DNA of 64,000 nucleotides. It comes from Pycnococcus provasolii (Eukaryota > Chlorophyta > Pseudoscourfieldiophyceae > Pseudoscourfieldiales). The stretch spans positions 310,001 through 374,000 of the forward strand of contig CP150546.1 in assembly GCA_049487715.1 (NCBI GenBank). Reading direction: 5' to 3'. How positions within the stretch are numbered: position 1 is the stretch's first letter; every line of letters begins with the position of its first letter. Below, piece by piece: positions 1 through 8,807 of this stretch. The notes under the pieces were generated by a model. It searched no databases, was not told where the DNA came from, and was given only the letters and a program-made list of their open reading frames with translations. The position numbers and the translations under genes are program-made.

Positions 1-385
1 CTGCCATCTCCAGTGCCTTGTTTGTCGTTGTCACGTGCGCCGCGGTCTTCTGCCTCTTCTTCTGATTGCTCTTCTGGTGACTGTGTGGCTGTGACGGCAA
101 CGGTGCTGGCGGACTCGTGGCAATGGCGCTAGGCATCTCCTCCTCCTCCTTCTCCTCATCGAGGTGTCTCTTAAATTTGTTCTTGGACTTCTTTTTTTTG
201 GTGATTGGCATCACCACTGACAACTCTGCATGAGGTAGCCGCAACGCGGGCGTATCCCACGCAGGCACATCCATGACGTCGTCGAAGAGTCGCGTTTTCG
301 ACGCGTCTTCGAGGCTCGTTCGAGGCGCCTTCTTTTGCGCCTTCTTCGCGTCTTCGCGCGCCTTCGAAGCGGAAGCAGGAGGCAT
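1..385 (-). CDS. N-terminal part of a lysine-rich, probably nucleolar protein (runs off the left edge)
   Basis: An open frame starts at the ATG at 385-383 and stays open to base 1, so the C-terminus lies outside the window. The 128 visible residues start MPPASASKAREDAKKAQKKAP. A moderately conserved-looking stretch follows (LFDDVMDVPAWDTPALRLPHAELSVV is split here only for description: acidic LFDD, then LPHAE), then a run of lysines (KKKKSKNKFKRHLDEE) and a Pro/Ser/Gln/His-rich segment. The basic clusters look like nuclear or nucleolar targeting. I do not recognise the family. The promoter-type motif AACCCCGAA lies 85 bp upstream (469-477). The overlapping closed frame at 171-437 is a shadow: it lacks the coherent Lys-rich composition and stops early. 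Confidence 0.55.
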   Translation of the reverse strand, partial: MPPASASKAREDAKKAQKKAPRTSLEDASKTRLFDDVMDVPAWDTPALRLPHAELSVVMPITKKKKSKNKFKRHLDEEKEEEEMPSAIATSPPAPLPSQPHSHQKSNQKKRQKTAAHVTTTNKALEMA

Positions 386-468
386 CGGACGCAGTGTGTG
401 TAGCCGCCGCCGCCACCGCCGCCGCAAAATCTGCCAAGTCAGAAATCAGACTTCAGAACGGGGAAGGG

Positions 469-477
469 AACCCCGAA
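469..477 (+). promoter_or_regulatory. AACCCCGAA motif upstream of the lysine-rich gene
   Basis: Exact copy of a 9-mer that I find seven times in this window, always in the 5' flank of a gene. Here it lies 84-92 bp upstream of the ATG at 385, and reads TTCGGGGTT in the direction of that gene. Binding factor unknown. Confidence 0.4.
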
Positions 478-610
478 TTTCCCCAATGAAAACAGTCGAC
501 CCCAGGGTGCGACCGTCACACATCAAACGATCAAAGAAAACGATGAAAATTGTGAGATACAATTGTGCATATTACAAGTATGATAGTACATTAAAGCCAT
601 TGCCATTCAT

Positions 611-3385
611 TCAAACGACGCTCGTGTGGCCACACATATGGCACACAGCCTTCTGCAGGAGCTCACGCTCCTGCGCATACGTTCCCCCGCCGTTCATCGT
701 GACCTCCTCAACGCATCGAACGCCGCCGCACCGCGCGCAGTCGGTTCCTCCGGGGACCATCGCGTCGTCATCCTTCTGAGCAGCCTCGGCGGCGGCACGC
801 TTGCGCTTGCCATAACCGAGCGCCTCGGCAACGGCACTCGATGCCACCTCACTGCCACCGCCAATCACGCGCTCGCGCATGCTTTCATCCGACTTGAGGA
901 ATGTCGCCAGGGCACGTGCATGCGCCTTAGCATCCTTCGGGTCGCGTGCAGGCAAGGCGGCGTGCAAACGTTGCGCAGCGGCATGCACCCTGGCATCCTT
1001 GCCGCCGCTCGCACCAAGCGACGATGCAAGGAAAGCAACAATCTTCTGATCCTCCGCAGCCTGACCCTCGCCAACGGCATCCACGAGAGCGCGCCACGTT
1101 CGCAATAGTGCGGATGCTGATGCGATCACATTTGTGTCCGTGTGTGCCCGACGAAGGCGCTTCACGGCGAACGCAAGGCGCGTACTCACAAGATCCTCGG
1201 TTGTGACTCTCCGCATTGCCGCACGACGCAGCAGGGCTAGCGCATGCTGTGGCGCCGCACCTTGCTCCGCTGCACGTGAAATGGCATCCGCGAGTGCGAG
1301 GAGCGGAGCAGAGCTGCTCGACGACAAGGAGGTGAGCATCTGCTGCGATGCCGCGCCCAAGCTGAGCTTGCTGCTTGTGCTGGCGCCGCCGCCCGCGCTG
1401 CGCCCTAGAGGAATCGTTGGCAGAGATACTCCACCAAGCCTCTCGCGAAGAGAAACGGCGCCGGTCCAGGTCACGTCCATGGAGTCAACGCGCGCGCACC
1501 ACCCTCGTGGCAAGCGTGCGCTAGTTGCGCCGCTCTGTTGCGCACGTGCAAGTTCGTCCTTTAGAGCGTCGCGGTAAGCGCGCGCCCAGCTTAGTGGCAG
1601 CTCGGGTGCCTGACATCGCAGCGCGAGACATGCCGAGATGTAATCAGCGACGGCTGCCTGAGCACGCGCGGCTCCTCCGTCATCACCAGGCGTTTCCAGC
1701 TCATCGTGTGCGCCACGAGCAACGGCCGTCCATCTTGCTGCCTCCATGGGCGTGAGATTCAGCGCACCTCCTATTGATGCACCGTGCGTAGCAGCCGCCC
1801 CTGCTGACGAAAGTGCGGCTAGTACGTGGCGAAGCGCACCCTCGAACGCACTTCTCTCCTTATTGCCCGAGCTATCGCCATCCGTGTGAAGTTCCGCCTC
1901 ATCGTAGAAGACAACGAACGAGTCGTAGATCGTGTCAATATCATTTGCGAAGTCAACGACGCAGGGTGTCGGTTTCGATCCCGCTCCCGTCGGCGGCTTC
2001 CGGCCAATACGACCGCAAACCTGAACAGCGCGACTTCCCGCGACCGGTTTGTCGAGGTATAATGTGACGAGACGATAGTCGTCGTAGCCCGTTTCATACT
2101 TCCCGCACACGATGAGAAAGCGCGCGTCGCGAAAGTTCAGGATCCCGTTGACATCGGATTCGTTCACCAGGGTTTTGTTTGGCACCTCTGCGTCGCTTTC
2201 GTTATCGCCATCGTCATATCCGTCTTCTTCATCAAGTGCGCCTTGAGCAGGAGTCACGGCGAGCGTTCCACTGAATGCGGCGTACACGGAATCAGCGGGC
2301 AAGGCGACATCCATTGGCACAGCTCCAGCAAGCTTAGATTTCTCTTCGCACAGTCTTTTGAATTCACGCACGAGAGCGCGCCTCATGCGCAGCACCGCGT
2401 AGCGCGAGCAGCACACGACCAGTGAGCGCGCTTCTGGAAACGCGGTGTAGAGTCCATTCGCTAATCGTTTCACGTGGTGCTCGGCAATGTAAGCCGCCTT
2501 CGCTCGCAGACTTGCCGACATCGAAGCGGCACGATGGAGATGCGACGACACGTCCAGCTTTCTCGACTTGCAGTCGGCACCTTCCCCGCCACGGCCATCT
2601 TCCGTGCGGTGGAGGGAAACACGCGGCGATATGCACGTATAGTCGTCGAGCAGAGGGAGCGTGAGTCCATCAGCCTCGGCATCGCGAAGACTATATACGT
2701 GAAACGGACGCAGAACATTACCCTGCAGCTGACCAAACTGTGTAAGCGTCGCCTGTCCGGGCGTGGCTGTGAAGCAGAAGTACGCTAGGCTCGTCACACC
2801 CGCTTTCGCAAGAGACTCCTCGAGCACAGCTGCGGTTGCACTGTTGTGCCCTCTATGAGCCTCGTCCGCGACGACCGCCACTCTTCTGCGCGCCACCTTC
2901 TTCACTTCGTATGCCTGCGTGCGAAATGTCTGGAGTGTGGTAACCACGACACGGCACCTTCGATCGGCAAGCGCGTGAGCGAGCGAGTCCGTTTTGTCAA
3001 TTCCGGAGCACTTTTTGAGCACTTGCTGCGTGCACACTCCCTTCCCGCCGAGGTACTGCGAGATGACGCGCGCGAGTTGCTCGTCAAGCACGAGTCGATC
3101 TGACAACACTACGACCATGTTCTCGCCATTGTTGTTGTTGTTGTTGCTGCTGCTGCCGTCGTCGTCGCCGTCGTTGTCGTCGTCTCCGTCTTCGTTGATG
3201 AGCGCGTACGTGAGCGCCGCCATGGTTAAGGTTTTCCCCGATCCAGGTGCGTGCTGGATGAGAAACTTCGACGGTTTGCAACAACTGTCCCTCATAGTGG
3301 TAGGCTCTCTGAGCGCGTGCATGATGTTTAAAAGGCACTCGCGCTGGTGCAAGCGTAGACAAACGGCGCCGTCCAGTTTTGCCAT
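611..3385 (-). CDS. HsdR-type SF2 helicase fused to TFIIS-like domains
   Basis: Predicted 924 aa from the ATG at 3385; the frame opens four codons earlier at TTG. The N-terminal half is a superfamily 2 helicase of the kind in type I restriction R subunits: Walker A APGSGKT (46-52), an Asp/Asn-rich insert (67-86), DEAH (174-177), FTATP (205-209), the HsdR-like FHVYSLRDAEADGLTLPLL (about 228-246), CGKYETGYDD (427-436) and QVCGRIGR (455-462). No HsdR N-terminal nuclease precedes it. Residues 715-770 match the TFIIS N-terminal (LW) domain (TEDLVSTR then LLRTWRALVD), 797-850 resembles a shortened TFIIS central domain, and the last 42 residues are a zinc ribbon (C883, C886, C915, C918). The acidic Asp-Glu pair at the tip of the TFIIS ribbon hairpin is not evident. 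Inference: a nuclear DNA translocase linked to RNA polymerase II. I know of no named protein with this order of domains. Confidence 0.8.
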   Translation of the reverse strand: MAKLDGAVCLRLHQRECLLNIMHALREPTTMRDSCCKPSKFLIQHAPGSGKTLTMAALTYALINEDGDDDNDGDDDGSSSNNNNNNGENMVVVLSDRLVLDEQLARVISQYLGGKGVCTQQVLKKCSGIDKTDSLAHALADRRCRVVVTTLQTFRTQAYEVKKVARRRVAVVADEAHRGHNSATAAVLEESLAKAGVTSLAYFCFTATPGQATLTQFGQLQGNVLRPFHVYSLRDAEADGLTLPLLDDYTCISPRVSLHRTEDGRGGEGADCKSRKLDVSSHLHRAASMSASLRAKAAYIAEHHVKRLANGLYTAFPEARSLVVCCSRYAVLRMRRALVREFKRLCEEKSKLAGAVPMDVALPADSVYAAFSGTLAVTPAQGALDEEDGYDDGDNESDAEVPNKTLVNESDVNGILNFRDARFLIVCGKYETGYDDYRLVTLYLDKPVAGSRAVQVCGRIGRKPPTGAGSKPTPCVVDFANDIDTIYDSFVVFYDEAELHTDGDSSGNKERSAFEGALRHVLAALSSAGAAATHGASIGGALNLTPMEAARWTAVARGAHDELETPGDDGGAARAQAAVADYISACLALRCQAPELPLSWARAYRDALKDELARAQQSGATSARLPRGWCARVDSMDVTWTGAVSLRERLGGVSLPTIPLGRSAGGGASTSSKLSLGAASQQMLTSLSSSSSAPLLALADAISRAAEQGAAPQHALALLRRAAMRRVTTEDLVSTRLAFAVKRLRRAHTDTNVIASASALLRTWRALVDAVGEGQAAEDQKIVAFLASSLGASGGKDARVHAAAQRLHAALPARDPKDAKAHARALATFLKSDESMRERVIGGGSEVASSAVAEALGYGKRKRAAAEAAQKDDDAMVPGGTDCARCGGVRCVEEVTMNGGGTYAQERELLQKAVCHMCGHTSVV

Positions 3386-3559
3386 AGTATTATTCAAAAG
3401 CAGGATTCAAAAGTGCTGAAACCAAGCGCGCCATTATCGCAAAGATATTAAATATTCTTTCGGAATAATATCAACGTGTGAACAATCCGAGCTCTGTGGG
3501 CCACGCGTTTGATTTCAGGGGGGGAACCCGAAAACCCGAACCAGGCTGGAAAGCTTTGG

Positions 3560-3568
3560 TTCGGGGTT
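3560..3568 (+). promoter_or_regulatory. TTCGGGGTT motif upstream of the F-box gene
   Basis: Exact copy of the recurrent 9-mer, 41-49 bp upstream of the F-box ATG at 3609 and in the same orientation. Degenerate relatives (GAACCCGAAAACCCGAACC) lie at about 3527-3545 in the same divergent promoter between the helicase and F-box genes. Confidence 0.4.
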
Positions 3569-3608
3569 GGCAAATTCGGCGCCATTGCGAGGTGCCATTG
3601 CGAGTCCG

Positions 3609-4526
3609 ATGCGCCGTCGGCGTCGGAAAGGCTCGAGCTCCGAGGTGGAACGCGCCGCGCTCCGCTCCCGGTACGCGCGTCTAGGAGTGTCAACTGCGCT
3701 GTCGTCGAATAATCCGCGACTGGTCGCTCTTGCTTTGCGACAACTAGCTTGTGCGTACGCCCAGCACGGTGCTCTTCTGCAGGAAGAGGCTCAGCAAGAC
3801 TTGAGAGTCGCCGTGACAGCATTGGAGAGCTTGGCGCGCGCAGGAATGATGACAAACGACTTGCAACGTGCGGTGGGCACGGCCTTCTCCGCATGTCCTG
3901 CCAAAGTGGAGGCGGCGTACGATAGAGACCTGAGAAAAAAGTTGATTTTGATAAAACGCGAAAGCAAGCGAGACGTCGTCGACGCAAGTGGCGGTGGAAT
4001 CCCATATACAGCTCTGCCGTTCGTGCTTGCTTGCTTGAGGGACCCGCGTGACCTAGCCGCTGCGTCGTGCGTGAATAAGGCTTGGCGCGACGCCGCTGGC
4101 GACCAAACTCTGTGGAAGCGTCTCCTTGAAGAGCGAGGGTGCAGCCTTCCTCGCCGCTGCACGTTGGATGATGCAAGGCGCCTCTTTGGTCACCAAGCGA
4201 AGAAGAAGGGTGCCACATTTGTGCTTGGTGACGGCTTGTACCGTTGTACAAGATGTCGTCACTTTGTCTGGTTGCGTGCCGGTGGTAGAGCGCCGGATGC
4301 TGGGCAATGCATAGGAGGGACCAATCACATGGCGAGCAGCGCGGTGCTTCCGACGATGGCTGTGCAGTTGACGCTAAACCTTGGGCTCGACGTGATCGAG
4401 AGCGACGACGAGTCAAGTGACGACGACCGGCGGCGGCGGCTCGTGGTGGAACAAAGCGCCTTGAAATTTGAGTGTGCGAATTGTGTACAGTTCTGTTACA
4501 TATCAGTGTCCCAAGATTGTCTGTAG
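3609..4526 (+). CDS. F-box-like protein with a possible zinc site
   Basis: Predicted 305 aa from the ATG at 3609; the longer frame from 3567 starts at TTG. An F-box-like segment in the middle (IPYTALPFVLACLRD, then AAASCVNKAWRDAAGDQTLWKRLLEER) has the usual Leu-Pro, 'CVNKAW' and 'D..LWK' landmarks, suggesting a substrate adaptor for an SCF-type ubiquitin ligase. An N-terminal helical region (about 20-110) and a CxxC-containing segment (CTRCRHFVWL) with further Cys near the end (CANC) could bind zinc. An acidic patch (ESDDESSDDD) precedes the last segment. The last 31 bp overlap the 3' end of the minus-strand methyltransferase gene, so the two transcripts are convergent and complementary at their ends. 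Confidence 0.65.
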   Translation: MRRRRRKGSSSEVERAALRSRYARLGVSTALSSNNPRLVALALRQLACAYAQHGALLQEEAQQDLRVAVTALESLARAGMMTNDLQRAVGTAFSACPAKVEAAYDRDLRKKLILIKRESKRDVVDASGGGIPYTALPFVLACLRDPRDLAAASCVNKAWRDAAGDQTLWKRLLEERGCSLPRRCTLDDARRLFGHQAKKKGATFVLGDGLYRCTRCRHFVWLRAGGRAPDAGQCIGGTNHMASSAVLPTMAVQLTLNLGLDVIESDDESSDDDRRRRLVVEQSALKFECANCVQFCYISVSQDCL

Positions 4527-5635
4527 ACTACTGTGTATCGACGACCCTTCTTTTGCTGCGACGCGTTGCCAGTGTCCACGCTCACTTTGTCTCTGCCGTC
4601 GCCATCCCTGGCGTCGATCTCCGCAATTGTGCCTCCCGTTTGCTCGGCAACCCAACGCACTAGGTGATCGTGTGTACGCACGGGCGTTCCATCCCAGAGG
4701 GTGCGCTTGAATGTGTTTGGGAAGACGCAGCACGGCACAATCGCAAACGGCTTGCGAAACATGCTCACGAATTTGACGATATCGTCTGTGCACTGGTCTG
4801 GATGCAAAGCGATGACAGCTGTGCAGTCACGCAAAAGTGCCTGCGCCTCTGCCTCGTTCACACGCGGCGCCGACGCCGTGGCGTGCCGAATGTCCGTGGC
4901 GCCGTTCGGGCACATGTAAGCGTGATGCTGGAGGTACCCGCTCACGCCGTCGCTTGCACACGCACTTGCGCGAGCGCCACCCTCTGCGTCAGGCCCACAG
5001 CGCCAGCACGCGCCGCGTCCGATTAATTTACTGCTTGGCGACGTCTCTTCCTCCGCCGACTTGTCCTCGACGACGGCATTCGCCGCATCCACTCTCGGCC
5101 GTGTCCCGTGCACCAGCGCCGGTGCAAAATACGGGCTCGCGAACCAAGCACGGCGAAGCGACGTCTGCAGCACTTCGTCGTCGTCTCCACCCCAAAGTGC
5201 GGGCGAGAAGAAGGCGCAAAGGTGCCTCGGCAGGCGCTGCTTTCTGCCTTCACCCTGCTCGCTTTTAGGCTCATCGTCCTGCTCCTCGCCTCTTCTTTGC
5301 CGAGCTCTCAGCGCGGCGTGACGACGCTTCGTCCAGTCGAGAGCGATGCCCAGCTCCTCGCGTGGGTCAATCACCACGACGTTGACACCGTGCTTATTCT
5401 GCAGCGCCGCTGCCACGCGTCCCTTGCCCCCCGCGACGTCGATCACCTGTCCTCCCACGGCAAGAGGACCTGCCAGGCGGCTCGTGACAAACTCCACGAA
5501 CAGCCGGCTTGCGTCCGACCGTTCTGACGGCCACTGGCGCGTTGTGCGTGAGGTGACGCGCGCTGGCACCGCGGCGAGCGCGGCGACGTCACGAGGCGTT
5601 GCTGATTCACCACCACCACCTGGCGCCGCCGACAT
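4496..5635 (-). CDS. SAM-dependent methyltransferase-domain protein
   Basis: Predicted 379 aa from the ATG at 5635 (MSAAPGG). The frame continues upstream to 5803, but that part contains the promoter-type motif and looks non-coding. A Rossmann-type SAM-binding motif I is clear (VIDVAGGKGRVAAAL, about residues 64-78), followed by the acidic end of strand 2 (VVVIDPRE, about 87-94). Downstream, ALHPDQCTDDIV, then FAIVPCCVFP and near the end RYTVVYRQ form a conserved methyltransferase core in which HPDQ..D occupies the place where the METTL25/RRNAD1 group has an HxCGDL-type motif. A variable Arg/Glu/Gln-rich insert separates the two halves. Substrate unknown. The 3' end overlaps the F-box gene by 31 bp. 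Confidence 0.7.
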   Translation of the reverse strand: MSAAPGGGGESATPRDVAALAAVPARVTSRTTRQWPSERSDASRLFVEFVTSRLAGPLAVGGQVIDVAGGKGRVAAALQNKHGVNVVVIDPREELGIALDWTKRRHAALRARQRRGEEQDDEPKSEQGEGRKQRLPRHLCAFFSPALWGGDDDEVLQTSLRRAWFASPYFAPALVHGTRPRVDAANAVVEDKSAEEETSPSSKLIGRGACWRCGPDAEGGARASACASDGVSGYLQHHAYMCPNGATDIRHATASAPRVNEAEAQALLRDCTAVIALHPDQCTDDIVKFVSMFRKPFAIVPCCVFPNTFKRTLWDGTPVRTHDHLVRWVAEQTGGTIAEIDARDGDGRDKVSVDTGNASQQKKGRRYTVVYRQSWDTDM

Positions 5636-6128
5636 TTCCTTCCAACCACGACTAAACGCAAAAATCTCTCCCTTGTCCCAATCTTGAACCCCGAATTTTG
5701 GGGTAAACCCAATTTTGGGGGTTTCGTTATGACCCTCTGCTGAATCAAGGCCTCCAGCAAGCTGTCCAGGTGCCTGCGAATGTTGCCAACTTGCAAGTGC
5801 CATCTGTCATCTGTGGCCACCCCTGGGGTATGGCCGCCACGCAGAGACGCGTCGAAAGGACTCACAGACTAATAAATGGACGTTAAATAATAAGGTTCTG
5901 GTATTATAACAAATCAAATCAAAAAGACCGTTGAATGTACTGTTGTATTAGTACGGTCAAGCACGTTGATGTCCGAAATCTTGAAACACCTCAACTTTGA
6001 AAAAAATTCTAGCTTGCACAAACTGACGCGAAGAAGAAGAAGAAAATAAATCATATCAAATCAAAAAATCAAAAAATGGCGCGCATGCACGTTGCACACG
6101 TGCACACGTGATGCGCACGTCCTACTCG
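5636..6128. other. Intergenic: 5' flank of the methyltransferase gene and 3' flank of the EF-hand gene
   Basis: No gene seen. It holds AACCCCGAA at 5687-5695 (52-60 bp upstream of the ATG), immediately followed by two further G/C blocks around an AATTTT core (to about 5728) that can pair as a small hairpin. The part from 5870 to 6090 is A/T-rich with repeated 'AAATCAAATCA' phrases, suitable as the EF-hand gene's 3' end. Confidence 0.6.
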
Positions 6129-6863
6129 TCAATGCATTTGGTCAATGCTGTCAATGCTTCCGTACATCCTCATCAAGCTGTCACCAGCCTCGTGGCGGTT
6201 CAGGTTCTCGTCAAGCCAGATGAGGTCCTGCAACGTCACCTCCGTGCCGGAAGTAACCTCCTCGAGCGTGAACGAGTCAAGCGACGACAGCGCACCCTTT
6301 TCGGCCGACTCGTGACCAAGTGCCTGGAGAAAAGCGCGCGCCTCCGCCACCTGAAGCACGCCGTCGCGGTTCACATCCGCAGCCTTGAAGGCGGCGGTGA
6401 TGTGCCTCTGACGAGCAAGGCGGCTCTCATCTATCGCAGCGTTGGACTTGCCAAGGCGGCTGCGATTCTTCAACTCGTACTCCCAGCGAGCTGCCGTCTT
6501 GAGAAGGAGATCTGCACTGAAGCCAAGGCTGGTGATGAGGTTCGTAATGCGGTCGAGCGCGTTGCAAGACTTGAGCTCGAGGTTGCACTCCTCCTCCTCG
6601 ACGGCCGACACGCGCTGGTCAAACACCTTGAGCAGGCGGTGGCACCTCTCCTCGCCCTGCACGTCGCCACGGCTCTTGAGCGACTCGCAAAGGTTCCACA
6701 TTTCCTCCTCCGCACGCTCGATCATAGGCGGGTGGCGGCCCATGTTAGGCGCGAAGGGAAGTGGGACTGACGACGCGGCGAACGCACGTTTCTTGTCAGA
6801 CGAGCTTGACGCACGCACCGTCACCGCGCGGCGAACGACACGAGAGCACGACGAGATCATCAT
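6129..6863 (-). CDS. Organelle-targeted protein with one EF-hand
   Basis: Predicted 244 aa starting at a tandem ATG-ATG (6863 and 6860). The first 35 or so residues are Arg/Ser/Ala-rich without acids (SSCSRVVRRAVTVRASSSS), typical of a chloroplast or mitochondrial transit peptide. The middle is helical and charged (ERAEEEMWNLCESLKSRG, then LKVFDQRVSAVEEEECN). A canonical EF-hand loop, DVNRDGVLQVAE, with D1, N3, D5, G6 and E12 in place, lies at about residues 167-178 and is preceded by a suitable helix. Only one such loop is visible, so calcium binding may need dimerisation. No family recognised beyond the EF-hand. Confidence 0.7.
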   Translation of the reverse strand: MMISSCSRVVRRAVTVRASSSSDKKRAFAASSVPLPFAPNMGRHPPMIERAEEEMWNLCESLKSRGDVQGEERCHRLLKVFDQRVSAVEEEECNLELKSCNALDRITNLITSLGFSADLLLKTAARWEYELKNRSRLGKSNAAIDESRLARQRHITAAFKAADVNRDGVLQVAEARAFLQALGHESAEKGALSSLDSFTLEEVTSGTEVTLQDLIWLDENLNRHEAGDSLMRMYGSIDSIDQMH

Positions 6864-7627
6864 ATCTTAAGGTGTTTTGTTTGTTGGAAATGGTATCCTT
6901 ATGGACTATGGTAAAGGTAGGTGCGTAGACTACTGGTGCGTGCAAGGGCCGGCGGCCCAGACGTGGACAAGTCGTTTGTTTCGCTTGTTAACCTTGCTAT
7001 GTACGGGACTACCCGGTCCCGCGGGTAGGAAGGGTGAAGTTCGATTCGCATCCGACGTGGAAAAGTGCCCCCGAAAAGATCTTTCTTGGCACTTTTTTAC
7101 ATCCCTCAGGTGTCAGGATCCTTTAGTTTACTTGCCCTTGTTTCATTTCACGTGATCTACCGTACTGTACCATAGCAGGTACCATGCATGCCATCACGTC
7201 AATCAACTGAATAAAGGCGATCAAAAATACGGCACACCATGGGCCGTATTTTGGTGGGCGATGCCACCCATCGACGTCACCCATCCTTTTGGTCTCCCTC
7301 TTTTTACCATCCTTTTTCACCACGCTACACAACCAGTCGTATCATAAACCGGCGAAAAGTTTGTAACGGGGGTGAGGACGAGGTCCGCGATACAGTCTAT
7401 GTAAATCTCTTAAGGTTACTGTACAGTACTGTAACTGACTAACAGATTAGTTGATAACTTACAAACTTTAGCAAACAAAAAAACTTCCACTCATCAGGCA
7501 CCACGTATGAATAATGTTGCGTATTCTTTCTATCGTTGGCGCCGTCACCTGTTGGTAGTTTAAGTCGAATAGTTTGAAGTTGTCCAGAGAGAGAGAGAGA
7601 GAGAGAACGTTGCTGCGAACTCTGCAC
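6864..7627. other. Intergenic 764 bp
   Basis: No convincing gene. It includes a (GA)n microsatellite at 7585-7607 just 3' of the membrane protein gene and an exact copy of the palindrome GTACAGTACTGTA at 7421-7433. A short frame at 6877-7155 has no recognisable features and I do not call it. Confidence 0.5.
7421..7433. repeat. Palindrome GTACAGTACTGTA, copy 1
   Basis: Exact copy of a 13-mer built around the 12-bp palindrome TACAGTACTGTA. Two more exact copies occur at 8771 and 11841, all outside coding sequence. Function unknown; a binding site for a dimeric protein is one possibility. Confidence 0.5.
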
Positions 7628-8401
7628 TTACACCTGGGAAATGCTCGTGCTTTGTCGAGAACGACGGTGCGACTTTTTCCAAGCCGCCTGCAGCTTCGGC
7701 ACAAAGTCGGCTGCCCACAGCGTTCCGACAATGAGTAATATGAAGCCTGTGTAGGTGCAGAACACTGAGAAGATCCACCCGATAGGCGTCAGGCACTTGA
7801 AACCAAGTACGCCGTGCTTGCAGTTCGGTCTAAACATGTCGCTGCCTGGCGACGGCCACTGCCCGCCGTCCTGCAGCAAGTGTCGCACGAGGTCGGCGCA
7901 CACGAGAGGTACGCTGAGCGCGACAAGATAAGTGGGCCCGTGCCTCTGCCAATGCGTCGCCTTGTGCGCTCGCATGAGCGATGCGTGGTTGTATGTGTAC
8001 TGCGTGAGGTTCGTGAGCACGGCGAGCGTCACGCCGAAGCTTAGACCGTGCGCTAGCGTCTTCGCCCCCTCGTCGGCCGCTATGCTGAAGAGCGACGCGA
8101 CGAGGAGAGGCCAGCATCAGGAGCCGAGCAGCGCGGGTATGCTGAACAGAATTGTCAGCACGGACATGACGATTCCCGTTTTCCCGTCGTCGTCTTCGCC
8201 GTCGTCGACGTGCTCAGATTCAGGCAAACCGTTTCCACTCGTATTCTCCGTCGCATTATTGTCCCCCGACGACAATGTTCCCGTGGGCGTTTGTCGTCGT
8301 CGTCGGGGGGGCGGTCTTCACACGCCCCCTTCGCAGTCCGCATCCGCACCGGCGGCAGGCACGTCGTCAGGGCGCAGCAGCGGCTCGCTGAAGCCGGACA
8401 T
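7628..8401 (-). pseudogene. Small multi-pass membrane protein gene with two in-frame UGA codons
   Basis: The clearly coding part (7628 to about 8116) encodes several hydrophobic segments: WPLLVASLFSIAADEG, TYLVALSVPLVCADLV and GWIFSVFCTYTGFILLIVGTL, with a Cys pair (NCKHGVLGFKC) and a basic C-terminus. The same frame continues upstream through TGA at 8117-8119, a good hydrophobic helix (MSVLTILFSIPALL), an acidic Asn/Ser-rich stretch, a second TGA at 8318-8320 and an N-terminus starting at the ATG at 8401 (MSGFSEPLLRPDDV). The two TGAs are 67 codons apart in one frame. Possible explanations are a recently broken gene, small introns hiding the stops, sequencing error or recoding as selenocysteine. 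I found no convincing SECIS downstream. Family not recognised. Confidence 0.5.
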
Positions 8402-8678
8402 TCCCACTACGACCAGGCGCAAGGAGTGACACGCTATGACAGAATGACGTCGAACAGGAGCGCGAAAGGGAAAGGGAAAGGAAAACGCGTTACCCAACTA
8501 CACGACACAACACAGCACAACACCCACCACTGGAAATGGGAATGGGGATCCACCCGGAAACGTTTACATATTGTGCACCAGTGTTCCCCTCCTTTTTATT
8601 TTAGGGGATCCTTCTCATGAGGAATCCCGGAAGTGAAGTGAATCTTCTCCCCCAGGTCCACCTCCAGCGCCCAATCTT

Positions 8679-8722
8679 GTGCGTGCGTGTGCGTGTGCGT
8701 GTGCGTGTGCGTGTGCGTGTGC
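8679..8722. repeat. (GTGCGT)n microsatellite
   Basis: About seven tandem units of GTGCGT/GTGTGC in the 5' flank of the kelch gene. Alternating purine-pyrimidine sequence of this kind can adopt Z-DNA. Confidence 0.8.
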
Positions 8723-8770
8723 ATAAGCACTTGGTACGGTACCTTGGTGGTCGTCGTGTTGGTTGTGTCT

Positions 8771-8783
8771 GTACAGTACTGTA
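8771..8783. repeat. Palindrome GTACAGTACTGTA, copy 2
   Basis: Exact copy of the 13-mer at 7421 and 11841, located 25-37 bp upstream of the kelch ATG, which makes a promoter role conceivable for this copy. Confidence 0.5.
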
Positions 8784-8807
8784 CGAGTGTGCGTGTGTGT
8801 CTCTTAT

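Larger units (their letters stand above)
8402..8807. other. Divergent 5' region of the membrane protein and kelch genes
   Basis: No gene seen. It holds a (GTGCGT)n microsatellite at about 8679-8722 and an exact GTACAGTACTGTA palindrome at 8771-8783, which ends 25 bp before the kelch ATG. Confidence 0.55.

Noticed and set aside
611-3385. Complete restriction-modification system
   Set aside because: No HsdM or HsdS partner or nuclease domain is present nearby; the neighbours are ordinary eukaryotic genes.
3448-4416. 322-codon minus-strand frame opposite the F-box gene
   Set aside because: No motifs and composition typical of an antisense shadow; the plus strand shows an F-box.
6990-7060. tRNA-like GTTCGATTCGC phrase
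   Set aside because: Resembles a T-loop but no acceptor stem, D-arm or anticodon arm can be assembled around it.
7440-7627. SECIS element for the UGA-containing gene
   Set aside because: ATGA/GTGA cores occur but without the required AA loop and GA quartet partner at correct spacing.
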